Counted from the stretch's first letter, positions 9,524 to 18,783 are shown. The stretch is 64,000 nt of DNA from Gammaproteobacteria bacterium (GCA_013373375.1 JABXHY010000025.1:1-64000), one strand, 5' to 3'. The notes: generated by a model not told the origin, from the letters alone. Numbers and translations are program-made.

Positions 9524-11269
9524 TTATTCTTGTTTTACCCAGATATTAACGGCTATGTTGGCGTCAGTCCATCCAATTGCGTCAGACCAACCATTCGCAT
9601 CGCTCCATCCGATTGCATCGCTCCATCCATTCGCATCGGTCCAACCGATTGAGTCACTCCATCCGTTTGCATCGCTCCAACCATTTGCATCAGACCAGCC
9701 ATTGGCGTCACTCCATCCATTCGCGTCACTCCAACCGTTTGCATCTTGCCAGGCCGACCAATTTTCCCACACATAACCTTGTTCAGTTGTCAGAGCTTGC
9801 GATTGCCAGACGACTTCATTATTTCCTCGAATGTAAAATTCGCCTGATTCGTTAACCATTGCGTTTCCAGCAAAATGTTGCTCACCGTTTAGGTCGGAAT
9901 CAATATTTAATCCTAGGTTTGCACAACCGAATGCATCACTGTACACCGCCGCAACAGCATCAACTTGCCCTGCCCCTTGTTGGAAAGGTGAATATGCCCA
10001 GGTACCGTCTTCGTTTCTTGCTGCTTTAGCAGTCGACATTAATCGGCACTTCACATCATCCGGCGACAGACCAGGATCTTGACTTAACATCAAAGCAACA
10101 ACACCAGTAACAACGCCTGCCGACTGTGACGTGCCGGACATCATGAAATATTTTCCACCGTCATGAAACTCAGGATGTTTTGAAGCCAACACTGTTTTGT
10201 CTTCCATCAATCCCATCAAATGTCCGCCTGGCGCAACCAAATCAGGCTTAACAAAACGCTCTATTGTGGGTCCGTTCGCCGAGAATTTGGCTAGACGGTC
10301 GTCGGAAAAATCATCAGGAGTGTAATTGTCGGTTACGGCACCAACGGTGATCACATAGGGAACATTGCCAGGAACGCCCACCCCAAAAGAGCCACCGCCA
10401 TTGTTACCAGCAGACGTAACCACCACAATTCCGGCTTGCCAAGCTTTCATAACAGCTTGATTCAGCGGATCGTCCCAGTAATAAGACTGGGGATTTGCAC
10501 TGAAAGAAAGGTTCAACACCCGAATGTTGTAAGAGTCTTTAAAATAAATAGCCCACTGTATGCCGCGAATAACATCGGCGTAAGAACCACCGCCCTGATC
10601 ATCAAATGCTTTAACACTGATCAATCTCGCATTCGGCGCTATCCCATAAAATCGACCTTTAGAATCGTATTCACTGTTGACCGCCACACTTGTAACGTGA
10701 GTTCCATGACCATTATTTTCATCATCATTCATCGATGTTTTATTCGTGATTGCATTATAGGTACCATAAACACGGTGCCTTCCATATGCGTCATGCCGTA
10801 TCCCCGATAAACTTTTAAATCCGGTATCCAAAACAACGACGGTAACACCATCTCCGAATATTCGCTGGTCATGTAATGGTTGAGCATTAGCCATTTGGGT
10901 TGCAGAGGCTTGTGAATAAGCAATTCGCTGCCCCCAAGCCAATCCACTCAAATTTACGGTTGAGTTTGGGATCACTCGTAGCCCACTCTCTTCCAATGAT
11001 TGTTTTTGTGGGCCTGAAAGGTTCGCTACTACCGAGTTTATTAACGATAATTCATGGGTGAGTTGAATCCCTCTAGAAGAAAGCTCGCTCTCGGCGTTAT
11101 CACCTTGGATGATAAAAGAGAGTGTTTCTTGTTGAGCTTTACTACTCAACTGAAGATTTTCACTTAATTGGCGAGCTTCGCCCGATTGGTTCTCTTCAAA
11201 GCCGAACGTTATCACTAAAGCAACAGCTGTCGCTGCAAGAAACAACGCTTTGACTACTAATTTCGACAT
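9524..11269 (-). CDS. secreted S8 (subtilisin-like) serine protease with C-terminal hexapeptide repeats
   Basis: Exported endopeptidase of 581 aa. A signal/anchor helix (residues 3-22) leads into a propeptide region to about 110. The subtilase domain carries the triad Asp148 (VVVLDTG), His188 (NNGHGTHV) and Ser381 (MMSGTSQSAG), plus the oxyanion Asn289 (SAGNN), so it should be active. After residue 440 there is a short beta-rich stretch. Ten tandem hexapeptides of the form (D/S)(A/S)(N/I)GW(S/T) follow at residues 509-568, then a short tail. Similar Trp-rich W-S/A-D tandem tails occur in other bacterial S8 proteases; their function is not settled. The divergent neighbour at 11591 is another S8 protease. 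Confidence 0.93.
   Translation of the reverse strand: MSKLVVKALFLAATAVALVITFGFEENQSGEARQLSENLQLSSKAQQETLSFIIQGDNAESELSSRGIQLTHELSLINSVVANLSGPQKQSLEESGLRVIPNSTVNLSGLAWGQRIAYSQASATQMANAQPLHDQRIFGDGVTVVVLDTGFKSLSGIRHDAYGRHRVYGTYNAITNKTSMNDDENNGHGTHVTSVAVNSEYDSKGRFYGIAPNARLISVKAFDDQGGGSYADVIRGIQWAIYFKDSYNIRVLNLSFSANPQSYYWDDPLNQAVMKAWQAGIVVVTSAGNNGGGSFGVGVPGNVPYVITVGAVTDNYTPDDFSDDRLAKFSANGPTIERFVKPDLVAPGGHLMGLMEDKTVLASKHPEFHDGGKYFMMSGTSQSAGVVTGVVALMLSQDPGLSPDDVKCRLMSTAKAARNEDGTWAYSPFQQGAGQVDAVAAVYSDAFGCANLGLNIDSDLNGEQHFAGNAMVNESGEFYIRGNNEVVWQSQALTTEQGYVWENWSAWQDANGWSDANGWSDANGWSDANGWSDANGWSDSIGWTDANGWSDAIGWSDANGWSDAIGWTDANIAVNIWVKQE
9566..9745 (-). repeat. 18-bp tandem repeat, ten units, coding for GWSDAN hexapeptides
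   Basis: About ten head-to-tail 18-bp units inside the S8 protease gene. Each encodes a variant of DANGWS (DSIGWT, DAIGWS and DAIGWT also occur). Third-position and some first-position differences between units show the array is not brand new. Because the period is divisible by three, alternative frames are also open here; these are not genes. Confidence 0.9.
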
Positions 11270-11590
11270 ATCCTACCCCGTTTTAGCTAAAGCATTTTTA
11301 TTAGAACTACTTTTTTTATAGCTTTAGTTAATAACTACTTACTTACTGATGCAGAGAATTCAATCTCAAACTTCAATATATTTAATTTCAATAGAAAATA
11401 CAAAGACTTTCCATAGTCCTTTGTTACCACAGGTCAAGGCAAGACTACTAGTTCGATCGTCTAATTTGTCGGTTACTGCACAAAAGTTGTCGGATTTCGA
11501 TTAATCACTAATAAAAAACAGATGCTAATAATGACCTTGCCAGATAGGACCAAAACATAAATAGGACCAAAACACGAGGAGCAGTGAAAA
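11270..11590. promoter_or_regulatory. 321-bp divergent control region between two S8 proteases
   Basis: Shared upstream region of the leftward (11269) and rightward (11591) S8 genes. It is AT-rich in its left half. The right half holds the paired GTCGG elements described separately (11466-11498). No ORF or RNA is apparent. Confidence 0.5.
11466..11498 (+). promoter_or_regulatory. paired GTCGG direct repeat (21-bp period), putative operator
   Basis: TTGTCGGTTAC at 11466 and TTGTCGGATTT at 11487, exactly 21 bp apart (two helical turns), about 100 bp before the S8 gene start. The same element with the same period occurs before the S8 gene at 16096. Direct repeats with about 21-bp spacing are the usual layout for AraC-type DNA-binding domains, and an AraC-output hybrid kinase is encoded between the two genes. 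Assignment to that kinase is inference. Confidence 0.5.
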
Positions 11591-12760
11591 ATGAAAACTA
11601 CAACAATAGCAGCAGCAGTAACTCTCGCTTTAACTACAGGTGTTAATGCTGATAATTCAAACCGACCAACAAACGAAGTATCTCCAGAACTGCAAAATAT
11701 TCACAACCGTTGCATCGTTCGACTAAATGATGAGATATCTAAATTTGACGTCACCGGAAAAGCTCGCGGAATGGTAGCCAGCGCTCAAGCAAGAGGCTTT
11801 TCAAATGCCAAGGCAGACCATATCTATCAACATTCAATAAAAGGCTTTTCAATCAATATGTCTTGCGCCAGTGCGCAACAGTCTTTTGGAGATGACATCG
11901 ATATTAAAAACATGTCTCCCGATGCCATTGTTTCCATTTCTGCACCACCTCCAGGCAAAGGACCTGGTAACGGCGGTGGAAGCACAAGCCAAACAACTCC
12001 GTGGAGCGTAACTCGAGTGGGCGGCCCAGTTGATGCTACTGGATATACAGCTTGGGTATTAGATACCGGTATTGACTTAGAGCACCCAGATTTAAACGTC
12101 GATGCCTCCAGAGGCTTTTCTGCTTTTACCAAAGGTAAAAATGCTTCTGTCGACGATGGCCAAGGTCATGGAACTCACGTTGCAGGAACAATTGCCGCGA
12201 TAAATAACAATATCGATGTTGTCGGTATCGCAGCCAACGCGACTGTCATTCCGGTGAAAGTTCTGGACAGCAGAGGATCGGGAAGTATTTCTGGCGTTAT
12301 CGCTGGTGTTGACTTTGTTGCTGCAAATGCATCACCTGGAGACTGTGCGAATATGAGTCTTGGTGGTGGTGCAAACTCTTCTTTAGACGATGCTGTTGAA
12401 GCTGCAGCACAAGCTTCTGGTGCTTACTTTGTTGTTGCCGCGGGTAACGATGGAGACAATGCTAATAATCACTCACCTGCTCGAGCGAACGGTAACCGAG
12501 TATTTACCATTTCGGCAACTGATATTAATGACAATATGCCAAGTTGGTCGAACTATGGTAACCCTCCAGTCGATTACGCAGCACCAGGCGTTAGCATCTT
12601 GTCGCTGAAAAATGGCGGCGGTACAACAACCATGTCCGGTACATCTATGGCTTCTCCTGCAGCGTGTGCAGTTATCATGCTGAGTAATGGTAACCCATCG
12701 ACGGATGGCACGGCCGGAAATGACCCAGATGGAAATCCAGATCGCATCGTGCACTTATAA
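11591..12760 (+). CDS. secreted S8 (subtilisin-like) serine protease, short form
   Basis: Exported endopeptidase, 389 aa. The signal peptide is residues 1-20 (ending GVNA). The propeptide/inhibitor-like region runs to about 120, and a Gly/Pro-rich linker (PPPGKGPGNGGG) precedes the catalytic domain. The triad is Asp158 (WVLDTGID), His193 (GHGTHVAGT) and Ser352 (SGTSMASPAA), with oxyanion Asn286 (AAGNDGD). All are intact. The protein ends soon after the Ser motif, with an Asp/Asn/Gly-rich tail, so it has no accessory C-terminal domain. GAGGAG lies just before the ATG. A paired GTCGG element lies about 100 bp upstream and a strong terminator follows at once. The next gene is the hybrid kinase. 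Confidence 0.95.
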   Translation: MKTTTIAAAVTLALTTGVNADNSNRPTNEVSPELQNIHNRCIVRLNDEISKFDVTGKARGMVASAQARGFSNAKADHIYQHSIKGFSINMSCASAQQSFGDDIDIKNMSPDAIVSISAPPPGKGPGNGGGSTSQTTPWSVTRVGGPVDATGYTAWVLDTGIDLEHPDLNVDASRGFSAFTKGKNASVDDGQGHGTHVAGTIAAINNNIDVVGIAANATVIPVKVLDSRGSGSISGVIAGVDFVAANASPGDCANMSLGGGANSSLDDAVEAAAQASGAYFVVAAGNDGDNANNHSPARANGNRVFTISATDINDNMPSWSNYGNPPVDYAAPGVSILSLKNGGGTTTMSGTSMASPAACAVIMLSNGNPSTDGTAGNDPDGNPDRIVHL

Positions 12761-12780
12761 TTGACGATCTGCTTCAACTT

Positions 12781-12810
12781 AAAGCCGGATAGTTTATCCG
12801 GCTTTTTTTT
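12781..12810 (+). terminator. intrinsic terminator of the S8 protease
   Basis: 10-bp stem AAAGCCGGAT / ATCCGGCTTT, loop AGTTT, followed by a T-run (eight T in total), 20 bp past the stop. Confidence 0.9.
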
Positions 12811-12850
12811 GTGTCCAATAGACACTAAACTTTAACGTTGACACCCAAAA

Positions 12851-15800
12851 ATGAGAAACATCTATACCACGATGAATCTAACTGAAAAAGTGCCCGTTCA
12901 TACAAAGCGGATTCAACTAATCATCGCGCTGGTTTTTAGCAGTTTGTTTCTACTCTATCTTTTGCCGATTATTCCAACTGAAAAGCTGGCATTTTTTTCA
13001 TATCACTTCGCTGACCTTATATTTTTAACATTAATACTGTCACTGATTGCATTACGTTTTTTGCGCAGCCAGAAACATGGCATAGATAAATTGTTCTGGA
13101 GTTTATTTGGCGGTGCCTTTCTGTCTTGGTGGTTATTAACACTGGTATTTAACATCGCCTGGCAAGATCTTTCATCGGCCACTCAAAACTTGGTCAGCGG
13201 TATCAGTTATTTTTTATTTTATGCTCTAATGATTGCCAGCGTTGAACTTAAAAGTCATCGTGCTGCTAATCAACTGTTAAGTTTACATAGCTCTCTCATA
13301 TGGCTTTCGACCTTATCTTTTGCACTTGGCGCTTTTATTTACCTGGTAATCATTCCAAGTACGACGGCGCAAGGAAGCGTACACAACTTTCCAACTACTT
13401 ATTTGTTTTACCTTTTAATGGACAGTTATTTAATGTTGCGTTGGGGCTATCTTGCTTACCAATGTCGTGTCGTTGACTGGAAAGCATTTGGCTTGATCGC
13501 ACTAGCCATGAGTAACTGGTTAATTGCCGATACAGTAGAGGCACTCAATTTATTTACTTCATGGAATCTATCAGGTGGGTCTTTTCTAGATTGGATCTGG
13601 TTTACACCCTACTTATGGATTGCATTAGCGATGACGCTACGATTGACCAATAGCGAGTCAGCAAGTTTTTCGAAACGTTTTTCCAGACTTAATTTATTGA
13701 ATAGTCCTTTAACATTTGTGGCGCTAACGCTGATGATTTACGCCATAACCAACAATAATATTTTATTTAAACCGATTGTTGGTAATACCCACCACGCTAT
13801 GTTTACCGGTTGGTTGGTATTAGGTCTTGTTTTAGCTATTACACAAATTGGTTTTTTGATTAAACAATCAGCGTCATTACGTTATCAACTCAAAGAAAGT
13901 CAATTTGCCACCGAATCTTTAAAGCAACAACTTGAACAACAGGCAAAAAAAACCGAAGCGCAGCGAGACTCTTACCGATCCATACTTGAGACAACCAGTA
14001 ATGCAATTTTTACTGTTGAAGAATCCGGAAAAATTTTAAGTGCAAACTCAGCGGCAACTCGATTGCTTGATTACTCAAATGCAGAGTTATTACATATGTC
14101 GATTCAAGATTTGATCGACTCTGAAGATGAGCTGGCATTATTTTTTAAATTTCAAAGTTATCGTCAAAAACTTGAACGACAAAATCGAGGACTCGAACTT
14201 GAGTCGGAATTTTTAAGCCAATCCGGTAATAGCGTGCTCGTTCATGTTACAGTTTCCAAAGGAAAGCCTGGCAGTGGAACACCTCTTGTCATTGCCCTTG
14301 CTGATATACGGGAGCAAAAACAAGCTGAAAAAGAAATCATGCGCATGAAAGATGAGTTCACCGCTAATATTTCGCATGAATTTCGAACCCCTTTAACCAT
14401 TATTAACGGCGTACTCGATAACCTTAGCAAGCAAACTCAAGATGCTGCGGCATTACAACAAATCGAAACTGCGAAAAATAATGGCCTACGCATGGTTCGA
14501 ATGGTTGAGCAACTCCTCGAGTTATCAAGATCTGGTCGCCATGCGATTACCGTTGCGCCGATGGATGCTGGTGCGGTTTGTCAGTTCGTCGCACAAAATT
14601 TTCGAGCAATCGCGCTTGAGAAAAATATTGAGTTTTATTGCGCTGACATCCCTTCCATTTGGGTTAAAGGCAACATACAGGCGTTTGAGAAAATCATCTT
14701 TAATCTTCTTTCAAATGCGTTCAAGTACACACCTTCAGGAGGACGAGTTGCTCTAAACTTTGCCAGTCATGATGGCGTTGCCCAGCTTGACGTAAGCGAT
14801 AATGGACCCGGAATCCCAGCTCAAGAGCAGGACAAAATATTTCAACGATTTTATCGTGCAGAAGGCACCAATAGTAAACAAATTCATGGTGTTGGGATCG
14901 GGCTGGCTTTGGTCAAGGAGCTTTGCCGCAGCATGGGCTGGCACATGACATTGAACTCTAACGAAGGTGCAGGTTCAACCTTCTCAGTAACCATGCAGCA
15001 AATCGACATTCCAGACAATTACGAGGCATTCACGCCAAAAATTAATCAACCCATCGAGCAGAATATAGAATCTGAGCTGGTGGATACAAAAGCCGAGCAG
15101 CAAAGTCTTAGCATTCAAAAATCAAAATATCTTGTATTGGTCATTGAAGATAATGTTGATATGCAAAGACACTTAAACGGAATAATCGCAGAACACCATC
15201 AGTGTCTGATCGCCTCTAACGGTGAAGAAGGCATCAAAATGGCGCTCGATTATTTGCCGGATATTATTGTTTCCGATGTAATGATGCCCGGGATTGATGG
15301 CTTTGAAACTCTAAAAATACTAAGACGTAATGAACTAACAGCGCACATTCCTGTACTCATGTTAACAGCAAGAAGTGATATCGAAAGTAAAATTGAAGGG
15401 CTAGAAGCCGAGGCAGACGATTATCTAACAAAACCCTTTGATGCGCGTGAGTTGCTGTTACGCTTAAAAAATCAAATTCAGTCCAGACTCAAGTTACAAC
15501 AGAGACTGCAAAGTCAGTGGCAAACTGAAAGCTCAGCTTCAGATTCCGGCACTAAGAAAATCGAAGACAAATTCCTGATTAAGCTTAACGAGTGTTTTGC
15601 TGAACATTACCAGGATAGCGAGCTCTCCATGGCAGTTCTGGCATCAAAATTAGCAATGAGTGAGCGCCAGCTACAACGAAAAGTCAAAGCTCTACTCGAC
15701 CTTAGCCCACTGGAAGCGCTTCGAAGCTTTCGAATTAATCAGTCAAAACAACTTCTCCGAGAAAAAGAACAGGTGGGAATTGTTGCTCAGAAGGTCGGTT

Positions 15801-15880
15801 TTTCCTCTCAATCACACTTTGGTCGACTGTTTAAAGAACAGGTCGGCATGACCCCAGGTGAATATCAAAAGCGAACCTAA
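12851..15880 (+). CDS. membrane hybrid histidine kinase / response regulator with AraC output domain
   Basis: One-protein phosphorelay of 1009 aa. About nine to ten membrane helices fill residues 20-345, then a coiled coil (350-375). A PAS domain follows at about 375-480 (YRSILETTSNAIFTV). HisKA carries the phospho-His motif NISHEFRTPL at about residue 505. HATPase_c shows NLLSNAFKYT, DNGPGI and GVGIGLALVKEL. REC is at about 755-870 (VLVIEDN, phospho-Asp in DIIVSDVMMPG, KPFDAREL). The AraC/HTH_18 domain forms the last 100 residues (LASKLAMSERQLQRKVK, AQKVGFSSQSHFGRLFKEQ, MTPGEYQK). All catalytic motifs are intact. It has no periplasmic sensor domain, so the signal is probably sensed in the membrane part. 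It lies between two S8 genes that share an operator-like element; local control is likely but inferred. ATG 12872 is an alternative start. Confidence 0.93.
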   Translation: MRNIYTTMNLTEKVPVHTKRIQLIIALVFSSLFLLYLLPIIPTEKLAFFSYHFADLIFLTLILSLIALRFLRSQKHGIDKLFWSLFGGAFLSWWLLTLVFNIAWQDLSSATQNLVSGISYFLFYALMIASVELKSHRAANQLLSLHSSLIWLSTLSFALGAFIYLVIIPSTTAQGSVHNFPTTYLFYLLMDSYLMLRWGYLAYQCRVVDWKAFGLIALAMSNWLIADTVEALNLFTSWNLSGGSFLDWIWFTPYLWIALAMTLRLTNSESASFSKRFSRLNLLNSPLTFVALTLMIYAITNNNILFKPIVGNTHHAMFTGWLVLGLVLAITQIGFLIKQSASLRYQLKESQFATESLKQQLEQQAKKTEAQRDSYRSILETTSNAIFTVEESGKILSANSAATRLLDYSNAELLHMSIQDLIDSEDELALFFKFQSYRQKLERQNRGLELESEFLSQSGNSVLVHVTVSKGKPGSGTPLVIALADIREQKQAEKEIMRMKDEFTANISHEFRTPLTIINGVLDNLSKQTQDAAALQQIETAKNNGLRMVRMVEQLLELSRSGRHAITVAPMDAGAVCQFVAQNFRAIALEKNIEFYCADIPSIWVKGNIQAFEKIIFNLLSNAFKYTPSGGRVALNFASHDGVAQLDVSDNGPGIPAQEQDKIFQRFYRAEGTNSKQIHGVGIGLALVKELCRSMGWHMTLNSNEGAGSTFSVTMQQIDIPDNYEAFTPKINQPIEQNIESELVDTKAEQQSLSIQKSKYLVLVIEDNVDMQRHLNGIIAEHHQCLIASNGEEGIKMALDYLPDIIVSDVMMPGIDGFETLKILRRNELTAHIPVLMLTARSDIESKIEGLEAEADDYLTKPFDARELLLRLKNQIQSRLKLQQRLQSQWQTESSASDSGTKKIEDKFLIKLNECFAEHYQDSELSMAVLASKLAMSERQLQRKVKALLDLSPLEALRSFRINQSKQLLREKEQVGIVAQKVGFSSQSHFGRLFKEQVGMTPGEYQKRT

Positions 15881-15890
15881 GTCACTGATT

Positions 15891-15943
15891 TTGTCACATT
15901 TATCTCAATCATGTCGGATTTAAGACATTATTCGTCGGATCTG
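15891..15943 (+). promoter_or_regulatory. GTCGG direct repeats (20/21-bp period), putative operator
   Basis: ATGTCGGATTT at 15911 and TCGTCGGATCT at 15932 are 21 bp apart, with a weaker third copy TTGTCACATTT at 15891, 20 bp earlier. This matches the pair before the S8 gene at 11591. It lies directly after the hybrid kinase stop and about 160 bp before the next S8 start. Confidence 0.5.
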
Positions 15944-16095
15944 GACTATCTCTAAAAGCGTCTTTTGGACAACTATCAATGCAGTTGTTTTCATATCCAA
16001 TAAAGATTGCAACACACTTGGGACAGAACGAGCAGGATAACCTGCCGCCACCAGGGACAGACACAGATAAACTGACACATCGGGAGAAGTATTCC

Positions 16096-17961
16096 ATGGT
16101 TTCAAAAATAAAAACTCTTTCAGCTGCTACAGTTCTTGCATTAACAGCCGGTACTGTAATGGCTGATGATAGCCGCTACATCATTCAAGTTGATAATGCG
16201 AAAAAAGGTGTAGTAAAAGCGTTAGCAAAAAAACTTGGCGCGGAAGTTAATGTTGATGCGAATGGTTTTTTCGCAGCAACCTTCGAAGGCAAATCGCTTG
16301 ATGAAGTTAAAGGGCTTTTAAATAACCCACACGTTAAATTTGTAGAAGCTGACTCTCGACGTGTTCCACTTGCTCTTTTCAATGATGACGCAGGCGACCC
16401 AACTCAGCAGCAACTTACGCCTTATGCGATTTATCAATCACAAGCAGACCAAGTATCTCTTCAATTAAACAATGCTAAAAAAGTATGTGTAATCGACTCT
16501 GGTATTGCTCGGGAGCAAGGCGAAACTGGCGGTTACAATGCTGACTTTGATTGGAGCGCAATCACTGGCACTAACGATTCTGGTACTGGCGACTGGTTCC
16601 GAGATGGTGGACCTCACGGTACTCACGTTGCAGGTACTATCGCAGCAGCTGACAATGGTTTTGGTGTAATCGGTATGGCGCCAGGCAATCCTCTACACAT
16701 CGTTAAAGTATTTAACGCAGCAGGCTGGGGTTACTCATCTGACTTAGCAAAAGCTGCTCAAGTATGTGCCGATAATGGCTCCAGCATCATCAGTATGAGT
16801 CTTGGTGGTGGTGGTGCAAACAGCACTGAAGAAAATGCGTTTAACAGTTTCACCGCAAATGGCGGTTTAGTATTAGCGGCAGCGGGTAACGATGGTAACA
16901 ACGTTCGTTCATACCCTGCAGGCTATAAATCGGTCATGATGATCGGTGCTAATGATTCTAACAACAACATTGCGAGCTTCTCTCAATTTCCATCGAATAC
17001 AAAAACCTCTGGTCGTGGTAAAAATGTTACCACTGAAACAGACGACGGCTTCGGTGTTGAAGTTACTGTAGGTGGTGTTGATACCCTTTCAACTTATCCT
17101 TCCGGTGGCGCTTCAATTGCATCAATGACAGCTGGAGGTGTTGGCTTCGCTGCATCTGCGATGGAAAATAATGGCGAAGCTTCTGGAAGTACCTACTTTA
17201 TGGGCACTGCAGAAGCAACCGACAGCAACGCTGCTGGTAAAATCTGTGTCATCGACCGCGGCGTGATTTCTTTCTACGACAAAGTAAACAACTGTGAGTC
17301 ATCAGGTGGTATTGGTGCAATTATCATCAATAATGAAGCAGGTATGTTGTACGGAACTCTTGGGACAACTAACGACACTACTATTCCAGCAGTTGGCGCA
17401 GCTCTTGAAGATCGCACAGCGCTTACTTCAGCTTCTACTGCTAGTGTGAAAGTTGGCGCATCGGATTACGGTTACATGAGTGGAACCTCAATGGCGACAC
17501 CAGGAGCTTCAGGTATAGCAGCTCTAGTATGGTCGAACTTCCCTACCTGTTCTGGAACAGAAATTCGCGAAGCAATGAAAGCAACAGCTGAAGATCAAGG
17601 TGCAGCGGGACGTGACGATTACTTTGGTTACGGCATCGTTAAAGCTAAAGCATTAGCAGACTACCTAACAGCAAACGGTTGTTCAGGCGGTGACAATGGC
17701 GGCGGTAATAATGGTGGTGGCACTGGTGGCGACTTAACAGCAGACGGTTCTCGCAGCAAAGGCGGACGCCAACTGGATGTTAATTGGACTGGTTTCAGCA
17801 GCAATAATGTTGATATCACCATCACTTGGACTGGCGGTACATTCAACGACACTACAGCGAACGACGGTTCAGAGTCTTACACTGGTGATAAGAACACAAG
17901 TTACACTGTGACCGTATGTGAAACAGGCACTTCAACTTGTGCATCAAGCTTCACTCTATAA
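16096..17961 (+). CDS. secreted S8 serine protease with PA-domain insert and C-terminal beta domain
   Basis: Exported endopeptidase, 621 aa from the ATG at 16096. That start has GGGAGAAG just upstream and opens a clean signal peptide (residues 1-23, TVMA/DDSR); the longer frame from 15979 would bury it. An I9-like propeptide spans residues 25-90 (RYIIQVDN, VKFVEADSRR). The triad is Asp134 (VCVIDSG), His174 (GPHGTHVAG) and Ser465 (MSGTSMATPG), with Asn265 (AAGNDGN). Between Asn and Ser lies a protease-associated (PA) domain at about 340-455 (GKICVIDRG, GAIIINNEAG). A poly-Gly/Asn linker near 570 leads to a roughly 55-residue beta-sandwich-like domain with a Cys pair (VCETGTSTC), possibly for substrate or surface binding. 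Terminator follows. Confidence 0.95.
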   Translation: MVSKIKTLSAATVLALTAGTVMADDSRYIIQVDNAKKGVVKALAKKLGAEVNVDANGFFAATFEGKSLDEVKGLLNNPHVKFVEADSRRVPLALFNDDAGDPTQQQLTPYAIYQSQADQVSLQLNNAKKVCVIDSGIAREQGETGGYNADFDWSAITGTNDSGTGDWFRDGGPHGTHVAGTIAAADNGFGVIGMAPGNPLHIVKVFNAAGWGYSSDLAKAAQVCADNGSSIISMSLGGGGANSTEENAFNSFTANGGLVLAAAGNDGNNVRSYPAGYKSVMMIGANDSNNNIASFSQFPSNTKTSGRGKNVTTETDDGFGVEVTVGGVDTLSTYPSGGASIASMTAGGVGFAASAMENNGEASGSTYFMGTAEATDSNAAGKICVIDRGVISFYDKVNNCESSGGIGAIIINNEAGMLYGTLGTTNDTTIPAVGAALEDRTALTSASTASVKVGASDYGYMSGTSMATPGASGIAALVWSNFPTCSGTEIREAMKATAEDQGAAGRDDYFGYGIVKAKALADYLTANGCSGGDNGGGNNGGGTGGDLTADGSRSKGGRQLDVNWTGFSSNNVDITITWTGGTFNDTTANDGSESYTGDKNTSYTVTVCETGTSTCASSFTL

Positions 17962-18001
17962 CTAAGTACTCAAGTATAATAATTATATAAAATCACAAGT
18001 T

Positions 18002-18032
18002 AAGCGGGTTTTTCGAAACCCGCTTTTTTTTT
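18002..18032 (+). terminator. intrinsic terminator with TTCG loop
   Basis: 10-bp stem AAGCGGGTTT / AAACCCGCTT closed by the very stable TTCG tetraloop, followed by a long T-run. It ends the 16096 protease gene and rules out the long TTG-started extension of the next gene. Confidence 0.93.
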
Positions 18033-18078
18033 GCTTAAAAATAAGTTACTTTATTTTTTTGAGTCATTTTCGTTATCT

Positions 18079-18783
18079 ATGCAAAACTTTATTATTGAAT
18101 TTAAACAAGCTTTTAGCCCAGAATTCTGCAACAACTTAATCGCTAAGTTTGAGAAAGATCCGAAGCGCACACAAGGCAAAACTGGCGCAGGTGTCGATAA
18201 AAGCAAAAAAGACAGTACCGACTTATATATTTCTGAACTGTCTAATTGGAAAGAAGAATGTAACACCATTAACAACACTATCTTTCAAGCAGTGACTCAA
18301 TACGCCAGAGCATTTCCTTTTTTATTAACGGGGGCAGTATCGCCATCGATACAAGATCCCAAAACAGGTCAAGTTAGAACCATCACTCATGAAGATATTA
18401 GCCAATTAAATGATGACAACATTAATGGGCTGGTGCGAAATATATATCGACTCGATGATATCAACCTTCAAAAATACAATCAGGCACAGGGGGGCTACCA
18501 TCATTGGCACTCAGAGCATTACCCTCACCCAGTCGATAAAACTCAGCGATCATTACACCGCGTCCTTTTATGGTTAATTTATTTAAATGATGTTGAACAA
18601 GGTGGTGAGACAGAGTTTTTTTTCCAACAAACAAAAGTTAAAGCCAGCCAGGGCAGTTTAGTATTGGCTCCATGCGGCTTCACTCACACTCATCGAGGCG
18701 GTGTACCCCAATCTTCTGACAAGTATGTTTTGGCATCCTGGGTGATGTATAAAAACTCTAAAGCTTTATACGGTAAGAAATAA
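18079..18783 (+). CDS. prolyl-4-hydroxylase-like 2OG-Fe(II) oxygenase
   Basis: Fe(II)/2-oxoglutarate dioxygenase of the P4H superfamily, 234 aa. The start is set at ATG 18079 because the upstream extension begins with TTG inside the preceding terminator. The C-terminal half holds the jelly roll. The proximal iron motif reads GGYHHWHSEHYP, so it is His144-x-Glu146 and not the usual His-x-Asp. The distal His is in FTHTHRGG (His203 or His205), and the 2OG-binding residue is probably Lys215 (SDKYVLASW). The strand LNDVEQGGETEFFF is typical. The substrate could be a protein or small-molecule side chain; it cannot be told from sequence. It stands alone between a terminator and a convergent gene. 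Confidence 0.88.
   Translation: MQNFIIEFKQAFSPEFCNNLIAKFEKDPKRTQGKTGAGVDKSKKDSTDLYISELSNWKEECNTINNTIFQAVTQYARAFPFLLTGAVSPSIQDPKTGQVRTITHEDISQLNDDNINGLVRNIYRLDDINLQKYNQAQGGYHHWHSEHYPHPVDKTQRSLHRVLLWLIYLNDVEQGGETEFFFQQTKVKASQGSLVLAPCGFTHTHRGGVPQSSDKYVLASWVMYKNSKALYGKK

Noticed and set aside
9396-9855. Overlapping frames across the 18-bp repeat array
   Set aside because: They exist only because the repeat has no stop in several frames; the sequences are low-complexity and have no family.
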